Of a stretch of DNA of 64,000 nt, positions 28,003 through 36,694 are shown piece after piece. Position 1 is the stretch's first letter. The number at the start of each line of letters is the position of its first letter. A program made the translations under genes and the position numbers. The notes beneath the pieces are model-generated. The model had not been told where the DNA came from and did not search any database. It saw only the letters and a program-made list of their open reading frames with translations. This DNA comes from Alkalihalobacterium alkalinitrilicum. GTDB taxonomy: Bacteria; Bacillota; Bacilli; Bacillales; Bacillaceae_F. The stretch spans positions 1,214,997 to 1,278,996 of the forward strand of contig NZ_KV917368.1 of the NCBI RefSeq assembly GCF_002019605.1, read 5' to 3'.

Positions 28003-28031
28003 TATTATATGGATTTTTCAGCTAGGCGTTA
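28003..28031 (-). promoter_or_regulatory. Sigma-K-like promoter of the gerP operon
   Basis: CATATAATA (28011-28003) matches the sigma-K -10 pattern CATANNNTA, and AAC lies 16 bases upstream as a -35. The gerP operon is known to be a late mother-cell operon in Bacillus, which fits. Confidence 0.55.
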
Positions 28032-28270
28032 CTCATGGAGGGTGATAAAATATTAATTAAACGTTTATTTAAATTTATAGTGAAAATGACTAGTTTGAAG
28101 GATTTTTTTTGCAAATTAGGTTGTTGATATTTCTGTATGAAGGAAGTTAAAATTCCTTTTAAATAATATAACGTGGAAATGAAGTAATTATTTCCTCGGG
28201 AAGCGCAGGAAATGACAAACTACTGAAGAAAATAAAAGAATTCGACTACTTTTGTGTTTATTTTTTGACA
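28032..28270. other. Gene-free spacer upstream of gerP
   Basis: I see no gene. AT-rich, with an inverted TTAATTAAACGTTTAATT-like patch near 28060 and nothing else I can name. Confidence 0.35.
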
Positions 28271-28298
28271 AAAAAAGAACTCATATTATCATGAGCTC
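28271..28298 (-). terminator. Rho-independent terminator
   Basis: GAGCTCAT/ATGAGTTC on the minus strand is followed by TTTTTTT, downstream of the EthD-like gene. Confidence 0.75.
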
Positions 28299-28381
28299 TC
28301 CACCAACTTTTATGATATTGTAGACATCTATCCTGAAAATCTAGCTTCCTTTATTAATTCAAAACTAGTTTTCTACTTGAT

Positions 28382-28684
28382 TTATTCAACGATTGAAATA
28401 ATCGGAGAATGATGCAAATATTTGTTCATATTAGGAAGGTCCGCTACTGTTGCATCTGCCTCAGGAGTTGCCATTGCTTGTTGTAAAACTTCTAAACTTT
28501 CAAATTCAAGTTCTACAATTAGGTAAAGATTGAGGTCTGTGTTTTGCGTCCTAACCACGCGATGGATAGCCTCATTTTTAATATTAGGAATTTTTTTTGC
28601 TAAAGGAAGATGAACACCAAAATAATACGACTCGAATCCATCTGCATCTTTAGGTTGTTCGTACATAATGATTACTTTTGCCAT
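28382..28684 (-). CDS. EthD-like protein
   Basis: ~100 residues of the dimeric alpha-beta barrel EthD fold. AKVIIMYEQPKDADGFESYY and HLPLAKKIPNIKNEAIHRVV match the EthD signature (a Y.Q...F...Y pattern followed by HLPLA). The start is the ATG preceded by AGGGGGTTAGACGAC; the nine extra codons upstream do not belong. EthD-type proteins accompany ether and alkyl-group degradation enzymes or act as small isomerases. The role here is unknown. Confidence 0.85.
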   Translation of the reverse strand: MAKVIIMYEQPKDADGFESYYFGVHLPLAKKIPNIKNEAIHRVVRTQNTDLNLYLIVELEFESLEVLQQAMATPEADATVADLPNMNKYLHHSPIISIVE

Positions 28685-28801
28685 GTCGTCTAACCCCCTT
28701 ATATTCACCATTCTTAATATATTCGAGTTTATTCTTTACAGAACACTAGAGAGCACTTTTTTTGAAATTCCTTTAGAATTTAGAAATTTCTCAAAACTAC
28801 A

Positions 28802-28991
28802 AAGTGAAACTTCACTCAGTAGGGGTTTTCTTCATCACCCACTGAGTGTTAGTTGGGGCCCTCACGAGGTGGGTCACACAGACGTTGCCACAGGGCGTGA
28901 CGTTATTAGTCTGTGTTCATTTAAGCATTTACTTAGTCTTTATTGTTGCCTTAAAGCCTTGAAGTGGGAGTCTTAGCGCCAGTTAAACGGT
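28802..28991 (+). repeat. Dispersed structured repeat, family A, copy 2 (full length)
   Basis: Starts GTGAAACTTCACTCAGTAGG, with a first hairpin CACTCAGT/ACTGAGTG. It contains TCACGAGGTGGGTCACACAG and the hairpin ACACAGAC/GTCTGTGT, and ends GAAGTGGGAGTC followed by GCGCCAGTTAAACGG. The ~360 bases between the EthD gene and the next gene hold only this element and the following hairpin. Confidence 0.85.
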
Positions 28992-29002
28992 GAAAACAGT
29001 TC

Positions 29003-29040
29003 GAGGCACCCTTACCATTAAAAAGCAGTAAAGGTGCCTC
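29003..29040 (-). terminator. Hairpin, probable terminator
   Basis: Stem GAGGCACC/GGTGCCTC, extended inside by TTTAC/GTAAG, lies 5 bases after the stop of the secreted-protein gene. The T-run is weak. Confidence 0.6.
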
Positions 29041-29045
29041 AACCA

Positions 29046-30134
29046 TTATTTAAATGGTACGTGGACAAGTTTCCATCCATCAGTTGGTGATTTTCGCAGG
29101 ACTGTAAATAAAAAGGTTTCTTCAATGACGGGTCCATCTTTCACTCTGTATTTAAAAGTGACAGGGATTTGGTAGATGAACGGTTTTTCTTTGACGGGCC
29201 TATGTTTTTTCTCCATTTTCCTAATGGCGACGATGTTTTCGATCGGAACCTCATTGGCATTTCCTTGGTAAATGATACTCAGTATATCGTTTTCTTTTTG
29301 ATTAATGGCGATAAAGAACAAGTCAATAACTTCCTCGGCTGAAAGCTGTTTAATAAAAGGGTCAAGCAACCCAGCCGCTTTATGAGCCATCACTTGATGC
29401 GATAAATCTGTGTTTTTTGATCTGTGGGTCGTACTTCCTTTAAAGTGAATGCAAAAGTGACCTGGGAAACCGTTGGCTAATGCTCCTCTACCGTGAGGCA
29501 TTCCATGCATTGAAGCGGCTAGTACTTGATTATTGACATTTACCAAAATCGCTCTTCTATTCCAACTCCACTTCTCTCCATAAATTGTTTTCATGATTTT
29601 TGTATCTTGATGTGTTAAAGGTTGCACATCTGCATGCTTACTGCCCGCTCGTCTTTGGGCATTAAAGCTCAACCCTGTCTCAAGGTCGGTAATTTTAAAC
29701 GACGTATACTTTGGGATCATTTCAGATGCATCTTCCCAGTAAAGTATTGTACCAAAGTGATCAGATTGTAATGTGTTAAAATGGTCTACAATCGTCTGGC
29801 TAGTTTGTCGCTTTACATTTATCTTTGTATTTTGTTGAATATCAAATAGTTGTCCTACATCATCAGCAATTAAAATACGTACTAGCCCATTTTCAATAAA
29901 TAAAAGATATCGATGGGAAAACGGTATATCTGTCACAGGTGTTGCTTTTGCTTGCACAATTTCGTGGAATAAAGTATCGGACTGTACGGTTGTGATCGAC
30001 TGAAATAGGGAGTGACTTGATGCTTTGACGATAAAAGATACTTGATTTTGGTCATCTTTTGCGAAAACAGGTAATGCCGTTAGATTGAAAAGTATACATA
30101 AAGCTATAAAGGTCAATGTAAATTTCTTTTTCAT
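29046..30134 (-). CDS. Secreted protein with a conserved uncharacterised domain
   Basis: 362 residues with a signal peptide (residues 1-25, ending LPVFAKDD). The middle (~150-250) contains a strongly patterned domain: FKITDLETGLSFNAQRRAG, SKHADVQPLTHQDTKIM, WSWNRRAILVNVN, ASMHGMPHGRGA, and GHFCIHFKGSTTHRSKN. Conserved His, Asp, Arg and Cys suggest an enzyme or a metal site. I recall the same pattern in other Firmicute exported proteins but no assigned function. The C-terminal ~90 residues look like a DUF4878/NTF2-like stalk. Confidence 0.75.
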   Translation of the reverse strand: MKKKFTLTFIALCILFNLTALPVFAKDDQNQVSFIVKASSHSLFQSITTVQSDTLFHEIVQAKATPVTDIPFSHRYLLFIENGLVRILIADDVGQLFDIQQNTKINVKRQTSQTIVDHFNTLQSDHFGTILYWEDASEMIPKYTSFKITDLETGLSFNAQRRAGSKHADVQPLTHQDTKIMKTIYGEKWSWNRRAILVNVNNQVLAASMHGMPHGRGALANGFPGHFCIHFKGSTTHRSKNTDLSHQVMAHKAAGLLDPFIKQLSAEEVIDLFFIAINQKENDILSIIYQGNANEVPIENIVAIRKMEKKHRPVKEKPFIYQIPVTFKYRVKDGPVIEETFLFTVLRKSPTDGWKLVHVPFK

Positions 30135-30208
30135 TTTGTAAGATCATATCCTAATTTTAAGATTATATTTTTAGCAATTAGTTAGTTCATTCTTTTTCAC
30201 ATACACTG

Positions 30209-31585
30209 TTACAACTTTCCTTGGCGGTTGATAATTGTCGATAATTTCATAACAGCATGTATATAACAGTTTTCTCTTAGTGAAAAGGGATCACCGAAAT
30301 ACTGAGGAAGAATCGTACTCATAGTGTTTGTCATTTTCTCATATAGAAGTTTAAATACTTCCTCTTCACTATAAAATTGAGTTTCTCTACCTTGTAGCCA
30401 TTCGAAATAGGAAACGATCACTCCACCCGCATTTGCTAATATATCTGGAATAATAATAACGCCATTTTCATTTAGAATACGGTCTGCATCACCCGTGACA
30501 GGCGCATTCGCCCCTTCTACAATCACTTTTGCTTTGACTTTATCTACATTGTCTTTACGAATTTGATCTTCAAGTGCAGCTAAAATGAGTACGTCAATAT
30601 TTAAGTAAAGAACTTCCTCTCTGTTTAAAATGTCAGCTTTTATATTAAATTGAGCTAACTGTTCTTCGGTTGTAGGTAAATCATATTGATTTTTTACAGT
30701 TGCATCAATTAATGCTGGGATATTTAACCCTTCTGAATTATATAGCGTGACGTTTCGATCACTAACGGCAACAATATTGCTTTGTAAATGTGTACAACGA
30801 TAAGCTTCAAGTGCTGCGACTGATCCTACGTTACCAAAACCTTGAACCGCAATTTTTAATGGACGATTTGCGCATTCAAGTGCGGTTTTGGCAAATTGGT
30901 TGCCATTGTCAGTTAACCAACTTTTTTGTTCTTTAATAAAATCAGAAAGCAAGTAGCGAAACGTGAAGTACACCCCTTTGCCAGTCGCTTCTCTTCTACC
31001 TAAAGATCCACCATTGACTACACTTTTCCCAGTAAAACTTCCTCGATAAGGTTGCCCTGGACGAATTGTTTTATATTCTGCTGTCATCCAGTCCATTTCG
31101 CGGTCGCCTGTGCCAACGTCTGGTGCAGGAATATCTTTATCTGGTCCTAAAATATCACTAAAATATTGTACATATTTTTTACAGATGAGCAGAAGTTCCT
31201 TTTCGGTAAACTCTCTGGGGTTAATAACAACGCCACCTTTTCCACCACCGAATGGAACTTCATGCAAGGCATTTTTTAGAGTCATTAAAGCAGCTAAATT
31301 TGTCACTTCATCTTCGTTCACGAGTTCATGAAAACGGATACCACCTTTATATGGACCGAGTGTATTATTGTGTTGGATACGGTATGCAGGAATCCGGACG
31401 ACTTTTCCATTCTCTAGCGGAATACGTAAAAAAGATTTGTGTACATGATTAGGCGTCGAGAGGATTGCAGCTAGTGACGCGAATGCTTGTTCTCTAGTTT
31501 CACCTTGCAAGTTTGGCAAAAAGGTTTCATCTTTGAGAAGTGCTTGTAAAGAGTTTTGAACGATTATTCCAGTCTGGCTACCCAT
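30209..31585 (-). CDS. Glutamate dehydrogenase family (Glu/Leu/Phe/Val dehydrogenase)
   Basis: 458 residues. The substrate site is PYKGGIRFHELVNEDEV and the catalytic region LKNALHEVPFGGGKGGV, followed by DILGPDKDIPAPDVGTGD. The NAD(P)-binding motif is AVQGFGNVGSVAALEA. It would interconvert glutamate and 2-oxoglutarate plus ammonia. It is ~30 residues longer than RocG/GudB of B. subtilis because of a longer N-terminus and insert. The ATG follows AAGGAGGTCGAAA. Leucine or phenylalanine activity cannot be excluded. Confidence 0.88.
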   Translation of the reverse strand: MGSQTGIIVQNSLQALLKDETFLPNLQGETREQAFASLAAILSTPNHVHKSFLRIPLENGKVVRIPAYRIQHNNTLGPYKGGIRFHELVNEDEVTNLAALMTLKNALHEVPFGGGKGGVVINPREFTEKELLLICKKYVQYFSDILGPDKDIPAPDVGTGDREMDWMTAEYKTIRPGQPYRGSFTGKSVVNGGSLGRREATGKGVYFTFRYLLSDFIKEQKSWLTDNGNQFAKTALECANRPLKIAVQGFGNVGSVAALEAYRCTHLQSNIVAVSDRNVTLYNSEGLNIPALIDATVKNQYDLPTTEEQLAQFNIKADILNREEVLYLNIDVLILAALEDQIRKDNVDKVKAKVIVEGANAPVTGDADRILNENGVIIIPDILANAGGVIVSYFEWLQGRETQFYSEEEVFKLLYEKMTNTMSTILPQYFGDPFSLRENCYIHAVMKLSTIINRQGKL

Positions 31586-31671
31586 AGCATTTTCGACCTC
31601 CTTTTTTGTTAATCATTCTCTACCATTATTATTTATTATTTAAATTCCACCATTATTTATCCATAATCATG

Positions 31672-31702
31672 AAAAAATGCGATATCATTTAAACATCGCA
31701 TG
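31672..31702 (-). terminator. Rho-independent terminator
   Basis: ATGCGAT/ATCGCAT is followed by TTTTTT on the minus strand. It lies after repeat A copy 3, downstream of the WG-repeat gene. Confidence 0.75.
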
Positions 31703-31761
31703 AAATGTATAATACAGTAAGAGAACTACCTCAGTTATTTAACCATTCGAACTGACATTTA

Positions 31762-31824
31762 TGGTGTAGGCCTCAACTAACATGCATAGGCTATGAAAAA
31801 ACCGACTGCATGATGTTTCACTTT
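31762..31824 (-). repeat. Dispersed structured repeat, family A, copy 3 (partial)
   Basis: On the minus strand the sequence reads AAGTGAAACATCATGCAGTC, then GTTAGTTGAGGCCTACACC, aligned to the first ~65 bases of copy 2. It starts a few bases after the stop of the WG-repeat gene. Confidence 0.65.
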
Positions 31825-31829
31825 AAAGG

Positions 31830-33668
31830 CTAACCATTATTTCCATGAAATGCCTGCCAAAATGACCCTTCAACATCGATCAAATCGATAATGTCGTCAA
31901 ATGGAATTTTGAATGTTGGAAACCCTGCTGCAAATGCCGCTATTTCGTATGGTAAAAAGTAAATAGCTAGGGCATATTCAGTAATATAAAATGGCTGGTC
32001 AGCTCTAATTCCTTGATAGGCATCAGGGAAAAAGTATAAAAATTCATTTTGCTCTGCTATCTGCTTGCCAATAATGTCACTTAACACTTTTACATAATCT
32101 ACATTTGGTTTAAATAAATCTTTTAATTCGTATACCTCCCCGGTAATTAAATTAATATGAATAAACTCTTGACTTGGCATGCCGTGTGCTGCCCCAAACG
32201 GGTATTCGTAAGCTGACAGCTTGATCACGAGTAAGTTACCTCTATACATTTCGATAGAAAAATCACCAGAATAGGTATAATCTAATTGAACATCACGAGG
32301 TACGTCTTTCACATTTGATTTATCTTTTAATAACTGATTGATCACTTCTTGTTTTTCTTTGTTTTTCATCCCCTCGATTACCGGGTAGTATACGAGATAG
32401 TCTTTGTTTGGGCTGAATTTCACTTCGCGAATTTGATTGTTTTGATCTAGTGGAATGATCGTATTCGGTTTCCATACTAGAGTTCCTGCTCGATCAAAAT
32501 ACAAAACACGTTGATCAACAAATGCTTTGATAAGGTCGTTTTCTAAACTAACTGTTCCTGTACCTGCAATAACAGGATAGTTTTTCGCAAGTCGTCCTGT
32601 TTTATTAATAAAGAATGTGAATTGTCCTTTCGTTACCGAACTTAATCCATCCTTGAAGCTAGATACTGAGTTATACATAAAATCGGTGAGACGACGACCC
32701 GCTGTTGTTGCTATCGCATAAACTGATCCGATGTATGGTTTATCAGCATCAATTGCATTTCCTAGTGCAACAAGACCTTCTCCAATTTGTAAAATATCAT
32801 TGTACTGAGGTGGAATGACAAAATTCCCCTTCTCGTCGATTAAACCATAGCGATTAAAGAGATCAGATGCCGCTGTGCTTACGGCTGCTTTTCCATCTTG
32901 AAAAGGCTGGGCAGTGGAAAATTGAGGGGTAATGACAATGGTTCCTTGCTCATCTACATAGCCGAAAGGTTCATTAAATGTGTTTTTAAAAGCGCTTAGA
33001 CCTTCGCTAAAGCTGCTCATAGTTTGAAATGGGTATGTTTGCAAAATTTCCCCAATTTCATTTATCAATGCAAAGTTGTTGTCTTGTAACCGAACAAGTC
33101 CTTTTCCAGCTTTAAAATCCATTGCGAATTCGTATTGAAGCGGAATGATTTCATGACCACTTCGATCCAAATAGCCATATAGGTACTTGCCATCAGGTGA
33201 AGTGTTAGCTACGACCGCGCGTCCGTCTTCATAGGGTGCAATAAAATTATAGGCTTTCGTTGTTCGCTCATTACCAGTTTCATCGATGACTTTAAATCCA
33301 TCTTCGTCTATGACAACTGCTCGCGCTTCTGTAAATGGTAGAATGGATTCATATATAGGTCTCACAACAAATGAACCTGAACACTGGATTAATCCAGTTT
33401 TATTGTCTATTGTCACGATTGCAAGACCATTTTCTTGAAAGTCATCTGCACTTTCATATTGTGCGGAAAGAACGAAATACCCTTGTCGATTAATGTAACC
33501 CCATTTCATTCCTGATGCTGTATTGACCGAGGCAGGATAAAGGCGACATTGTTCCTGATTGGATCGTTGATAATTGGACTTTTCTCCAAGCTCCTTTGAT
33601 ACTACTGATAATGATGATTTGGGCAAAAAGTGACGGACAAAGTTTATAGAATTTGGATCTTCTCGCAT
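31830..33668 (-). CDS. WG-repeat protein with DUF3298-like C-terminus
   Basis: 612 residues. Residues ~45-380 contain about seven WG repeats (for example MKWGYINRQGYFVLSAQYES, GYLDRSGHEIIPLQYEFA, GYVDEQGTIVITPQFSTA, GLIDEKGNFVIPPQYNDI). Residues ~420-600 resemble the DUF3298/RsiV-type domain (YSGDFSIEMYRGNLLVIKLS, YEYPFGAAHGMPSQEFIHIN, FLPYEIAAFAAGFPTFKIPF). No signal peptide is visible. WG proteins are thought to be binding scaffolds. The neighbour downstream of the shared AT-rich gap is a MurE paralogue, but a link is only inference. Confidence 0.85.
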   Translation of the reverse strand: MREDPNSINFVRHFLPKSSLSVVSKELGEKSNYQRSNQEQCRLYPASVNTASGMKWGYINRQGYFVLSAQYESADDFQENGLAIVTIDNKTGLIQCSGSFVVRPIYESILPFTEARAVVIDEDGFKVIDETGNERTTKAYNFIAPYEDGRAVVANTSPDGKYLYGYLDRSGHEIIPLQYEFAMDFKAGKGLVRLQDNNFALINEIGEILQTYPFQTMSSFSEGLSAFKNTFNEPFGYVDEQGTIVITPQFSTAQPFQDGKAAVSTAASDLFNRYGLIDEKGNFVIPPQYNDILQIGEGLVALGNAIDADKPYIGSVYAIATTAGRRLTDFMYNSVSSFKDGLSSVTKGQFTFFINKTGRLAKNYPVIAGTGTVSLENDLIKAFVDQRVLYFDRAGTLVWKPNTIIPLDQNNQIREVKFSPNKDYLVYYPVIEGMKNKEKQEVINQLLKDKSNVKDVPRDVQLDYTYSGDFSIEMYRGNLLVIKLSAYEYPFGAAHGMPSQEFIHINLITGEVYELKDLFKPNVDYVKVLSDIIGKQIAEQNEFLYFFPDAYQGIRADQPFYITEYALAIYFLPYEIAAFAAGFPTFKIPFDDIIDLIDVEGSFWQAFHGNNG

Positions 33669-33735
33669 TATTCATTTCTCCCTAATCCTAGTTGGAATAG
33701 TATATGGGGAAAGGAATTTTTAGGTACATGACCGA

Positions 33736-33772
33736 TAAAAAAAGCTTATGGAATATTAAGCTCCATAAGCTT
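33736..33772 (-). terminator. Terminator nested in the end of the murE-like gene
   Basis: AAGCTTATGGA/TCCATAAGCTT includes the last codons (Glu-Ala-Tyr-Gly-Ala-stop) and is followed by TTTTTTT on the minus strand. Confidence 0.85.
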
Positions 33773-35213
33773 CTGAATGAAAAAGTATGGTTTCTTTATC
33801 TGAAAAGGTCGGATAATGAAATACTTGTTTATAAAATTCAGGCCCTTTACCAGTAACTAATATCCAATCTCCCTCTTCGGCTTGTTCGAGTGCAGCTTGA
33901 ATAGCAATTGTACGATCTTCTACAACTGTTCCTTTTCCATTTCCGTATACCTTTTGTAGATGGTGAAGCTCGTCTACCATCTGTTGGGAGTCCATTCCAT
34001 TTAAATCGTCTAATGTTAAAATAAAAAGATCACTATATTTCGAAGATATTTCTACCATTTCTTTTCGTTTAGAACGATCTCCATTTCCTCTAAACCCAAA
34101 AATATGAATGATACGCTTTGCACCTTTTTTTACTAAAGTTTGTAAACTATGGGTTAGTGCATCTGGTGTATGTGCATAATCGATTACACAAGTTGCTCCA
34201 TTTTCGTGGTTATACGTTTCGAACCTGCCTGGCACACCAGGAAATGAATTTAGTGCATCAATCACTTGTGTTGCATGAATACCGAGTCTACGTGCGACCA
34301 TAAAAGAAAGTGACGCATTTTGTGCATTATGTAATCCACTCAATGGTAACGTCACTTTATATTCATAATTACCTTCCTTAAGATCAAATTCCGTTGAAAA
34401 CTCAACATTCACATTTGCTAAGTTCATATGATCAATTTCGTCATAGCCAACAGAAAATACATTTTTTTGTTCAATAGTTAATCGATCGAGTAGCCTTCTA
34501 CTCCAATCACAATAGTTACTGATAATGGCCTCTCCTTGAGGAGATAGTTTATTAAATAGTTGTGCTTTAACTTCAAAATAATTATAAATAGACCCATGAT
34601 AATCAAGATGATCATGCGATAAATTCGTAAAAAGTGCATAATCAAACGGGATATCATCCACTCTTCCTTGGTTTAAGCCATGTGAAGATACTTCTAGTAT
34701 GATAATTTCATCTTTACTCTTGTGGATGAGTTCATGTAATGTAAGTGGATCAGGTGTCGTATTAGATGGAGGTAATTGTTCTCCATTTATAATATTGGCA
34801 ACCGTCCCGACTAATGAACAGCGAATACCAGCACTTTCTAATATATGACGAAGCATATAGGAGGTCGTTGTTTTCCCGTTTGTTCCTGTAATCCCTATAA
34901 AGGTTTTGTTACTTGTATGAGTACCATAAAAACATTGGGCAAGTTTAGAAAGGCTGTTTCGACTATTTTTCACTCGAAAATAGGGAATAGTCGGATTACT
35001 CCATTTTTTTTCACCAATGATTGCGACAGCGCCAGATTTGATAGCATCTTCAATAAATTGATGTCCATCCGTTTCATATCCTGAAATAGCAATAAATACA
35101 AAACCCTTTTTTATCTTTTGTGAATGAAAATGCAACCCACTAATATTAATATCAGGAATGTCTTCCGGTATATTGTCAATTTCGATTGCTTGTAATAAAG
35201 AACTCAACTTCAT
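33756..35213 (-). CDS. Mur ligase, MurE paralogue
   Basis: 485 residues in the three-domain Mur ligase layout. The N-terminal UDP-binding domain contains FVAISGYETDGHQFIEDAIK. The ATPase domain has GITGTNGKTTTSYMLRHIL and HLDYHGSIYNYFEVKAQLF, whose Lys is the carbamylated residue. The C-terminal domain begins VIDYAHTPDALTHSLQTL. At the place where meso-diaminopimelate-adding MurE has DNPR, this protein has LDDLNG. It therefore probably adds a different amino acid or acts on a different substrate. There is no dcw cluster around it, so it is not the housekeeping murE. Confidence 0.85.
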   Translation of the reverse strand: MKLSSLLQAIEIDNIPEDIPDINISGLHFHSQKIKKGFVFIAISGYETDGHQFIEDAIKSGAVAIIGEKKWSNPTIPYFRVKNSRNSLSKLAQCFYGTHTSNKTFIGITGTNGKTTTSYMLRHILESAGIRCSLVGTVANIINGEQLPPSNTTPDPLTLHELIHKSKDEIIILEVSSHGLNQGRVDDIPFDYALFTNLSHDHLDYHGSIYNYFEVKAQLFNKLSPQGEAIISNYCDWSRRLLDRLTIEQKNVFSVGYDEIDHMNLANVNVEFSTEFDLKEGNYEYKVTLPLSGLHNAQNASLSFMVARRLGIHATQVIDALNSFPGVPGRFETYNHENGATCVIDYAHTPDALTHSLQTLVKKGAKRIIHIFGFRGNGDRSKRKEMVEISSKYSDLFILTLDDLNGMDSQQMVDELHHLQKVYGNGKGTVVEDRTIAIQAALEQAEEGDWILVTGKGPEFYKQVFHYPTFSDKETILFHSEAYGA

Positions 35214-35344
35214 GGATCCTTTGACTCCTTATAGTAGTTTAACTATAATTTACCTACAATTTTTTACTTATTTTCAAAAAGACCTTATATTTAATTGTGA
35301 ATTTCTAATATTGAACTAGTATCCCCATGTTGAAAAATAATAAC

Positions 35345-35480
35345 CTTATTAAAACACAAACTTCGCGAACTCCTTCCAGCAAGCTGGAACATCGGGAATC
35401 AGATGGAGTTTCGACTTCACCTGATTAGAACTTCCCACCTACGCTAAGCTAAGAGGTGCGGGTCTTTAACCTAAGAACAT
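35345..35480 (-). ncRNA. Orphan IS200/IS605-type right-end / omega-RNA-like element
   Basis: Read on the minus strand, hairpins follow in series: CCCGCACCT/AGGTGGG, AATCAGGTG with CATCTGATT across GAAGTCGAAACTC, and CCAGC/GCTGG. The phrase AGGTGGGAAGTTCTAATCAG is familiar from the 3' ends of TnpB-encoding elements. No tnpB is nearby, so this would be a remnant or non-autonomous element. It fills most of the 350-base gap before yhcV. Confidence 0.5.
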
Positions 35481-35562
35481 AACGAGGAAATCCCTAATTT
35501 CAAACCTATATACATAGCGGTGGTGAACTCGGAAATACTAAATATGAAAAGGAGGAGTTATA

Positions 35563-35994
35563 ATGCCACAAACACTTCAAAATATAATGACCACTAATAT
35601 TGCTTCAGTGTCACCTCAACAAACAGTCCAAGAAGCTGCAAAATTAATGAAAGAACTGAATGTTGGCTCTATTCCTGTGGTAGAAAGTGGACAAGTAACG
35701 GGGATTATTACTGATCGTGATATTACGTTAAGAACAACAGCATCAGGCGTTGATAGTCATACCTCTGTTTCACAATGTATGACTAATCATGTCGTAACCG
35801 CAAATTCAACAATGGATGTGCATGAAGCGGCCGAATTAATGGCTCAACAACAAATTCGAAGGCTTCCAGTAGTAGATAACGGACAATTAGTTGGAATGGT
35901 GGCGATTGGCGATCTTGCCGTGGAAAATATCTACCAAAATGAAGCTGGTGAAGCACTTTCCAGTATTTCAAACCCATCGTTTCCACATGAATAA
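35563..35994 (+). CDS. yhcV: CBS-domain protein YhcV
   Basis: 143 residues forming one Bateman module: CBS1 (MTTNIASVSPQQTVQEAAKL to ITDRDITLRTTA) and CBS2 (MTNHVVTANSTMDVHEAAEL to LVGMVAIGDLAVE). Such tandem domains bind adenosine nucleotides such as ATP or AMP and sense energy state. The match with B. subtilis YhcV is close over the full length. AAAGGAGGAG precedes the ATG, and a terminator follows. Confidence 0.9.
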   Translation: MPQTLQNIMTTNIASVSPQQTVQEAAKLMKELNVGSIPVVESGQVTGIITDRDITLRTTASGVDSHTSVSQCMTNHVVTANSTMDVHEAAELMAQQQIRRLPVVDNGQLVGMVAIGDLAVENIYQNEAGEALSSISNPSFPHE

Positions 35995-36020
35995 ATTTTA
36001 ATAAAAGCATAGCTATCCCT

Positions 36021-36057
36021 AAGAGGTTGACGTATTAATTAGTCAATCTCTTTTTTC
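36021..36057 (+). terminator. Rho-independent terminator
   Basis: AGAGGTTGAC/GTCAATCTCT is followed by TTTTTTC, directly after yhcV. Confidence 0.88.
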
Positions 36058-36061
36058 TTTG

Positions 36062-36346
36062 CGTCATTATAAACCTACTATTGGAGTCAAATTAAACGAA
36101 AAGCTATTACATACTAAAGTTATAGAGGAAAAAGAAGAGTATAGAAGATATTGTAAAAAATTTATTTAAATTGGAATGACAGATGGAGTGAATGAATATA
36201 CTGAATTAACCATTATTTATCAAATGGAAAAGTGGGAACATAAAAGTTCTAATCTATACTTGATCTTCTACGTTTTACAATACGAAATCCGATTTAACTT
36301 TACCCTCTTGATGTCCTTCCCCTTCAATTATTTGGTTCAATTCTAG
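36062..36346 (+). pseudogene. Possible gene remnant with in-frame stop
   Basis: One frame is open from 36062 to 36346 except for a single TAA at 36167. It reads protein-like text (GVKLNEKLLHTKVIEEKEEY, then MTDGVNEYTELTIIYQMEKW). There is no ribosome site at the internal ATG (36176), and I recognise no family. It may be a decayed gene or chance. Confidence 0.3.
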
Positions 36347-36385
36347 AAGACTTTTTAACAACAATTGAATAAAGGAGTGATGAAA

Positions 36386-36676
36386 TTGTTTAAATCAATC
36401 TATGGTATGGACGACTTATCGACAGTTCAACACATTGGGTATGCTTCAGAAAGCAGGATGTATGATTTCACGCTTGTATTTTCAGATCACTTCTTTGGGA
36501 AGACACTAGTCACTTGTCTTCAAAGCGGCAATTCATCATTATTAGACTTTCATGATGTAAGTGACACTGCTATTGTTAAAAAAGTGTTTCGTATTAAAGA
36601 TGATGCTATAGCACAAGAAGTTTCTGCCTTATTAAAAACAAAAATCCCATTAGTAAAGAAAGATGACACCGCATGA
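36386..36676 (+). CDS. DUF3055 (SAV0927-like) protein
   Basis: ~96 residues. YDFTLVFSDHFFGKTLVTCL followed by QSGNSSLLDFHDV is the signature of DUF3055/SAV0927 proteins, whose role is unknown. AAAGGAG is too close to the ATG at 36380, so I favour the TTG at 36386, giving MFKSIYGMDD like its homologues. It probably forms a two-gene unit with the zinc-ribbon mini-gene 18 bases downstream. Confidence 0.75.
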   Translation: MFKSIYGMDDLSTVQHIGYASESRMYDFTLVFSDHFFGKTLVTCLQSGNSSLLDFHDVSDTAIVKKVFRIKDDAIAQEVSALLKTKIPLVKKDDTA

Positions 36677-36694
36677 TTATGTAAGGAGGAGATA

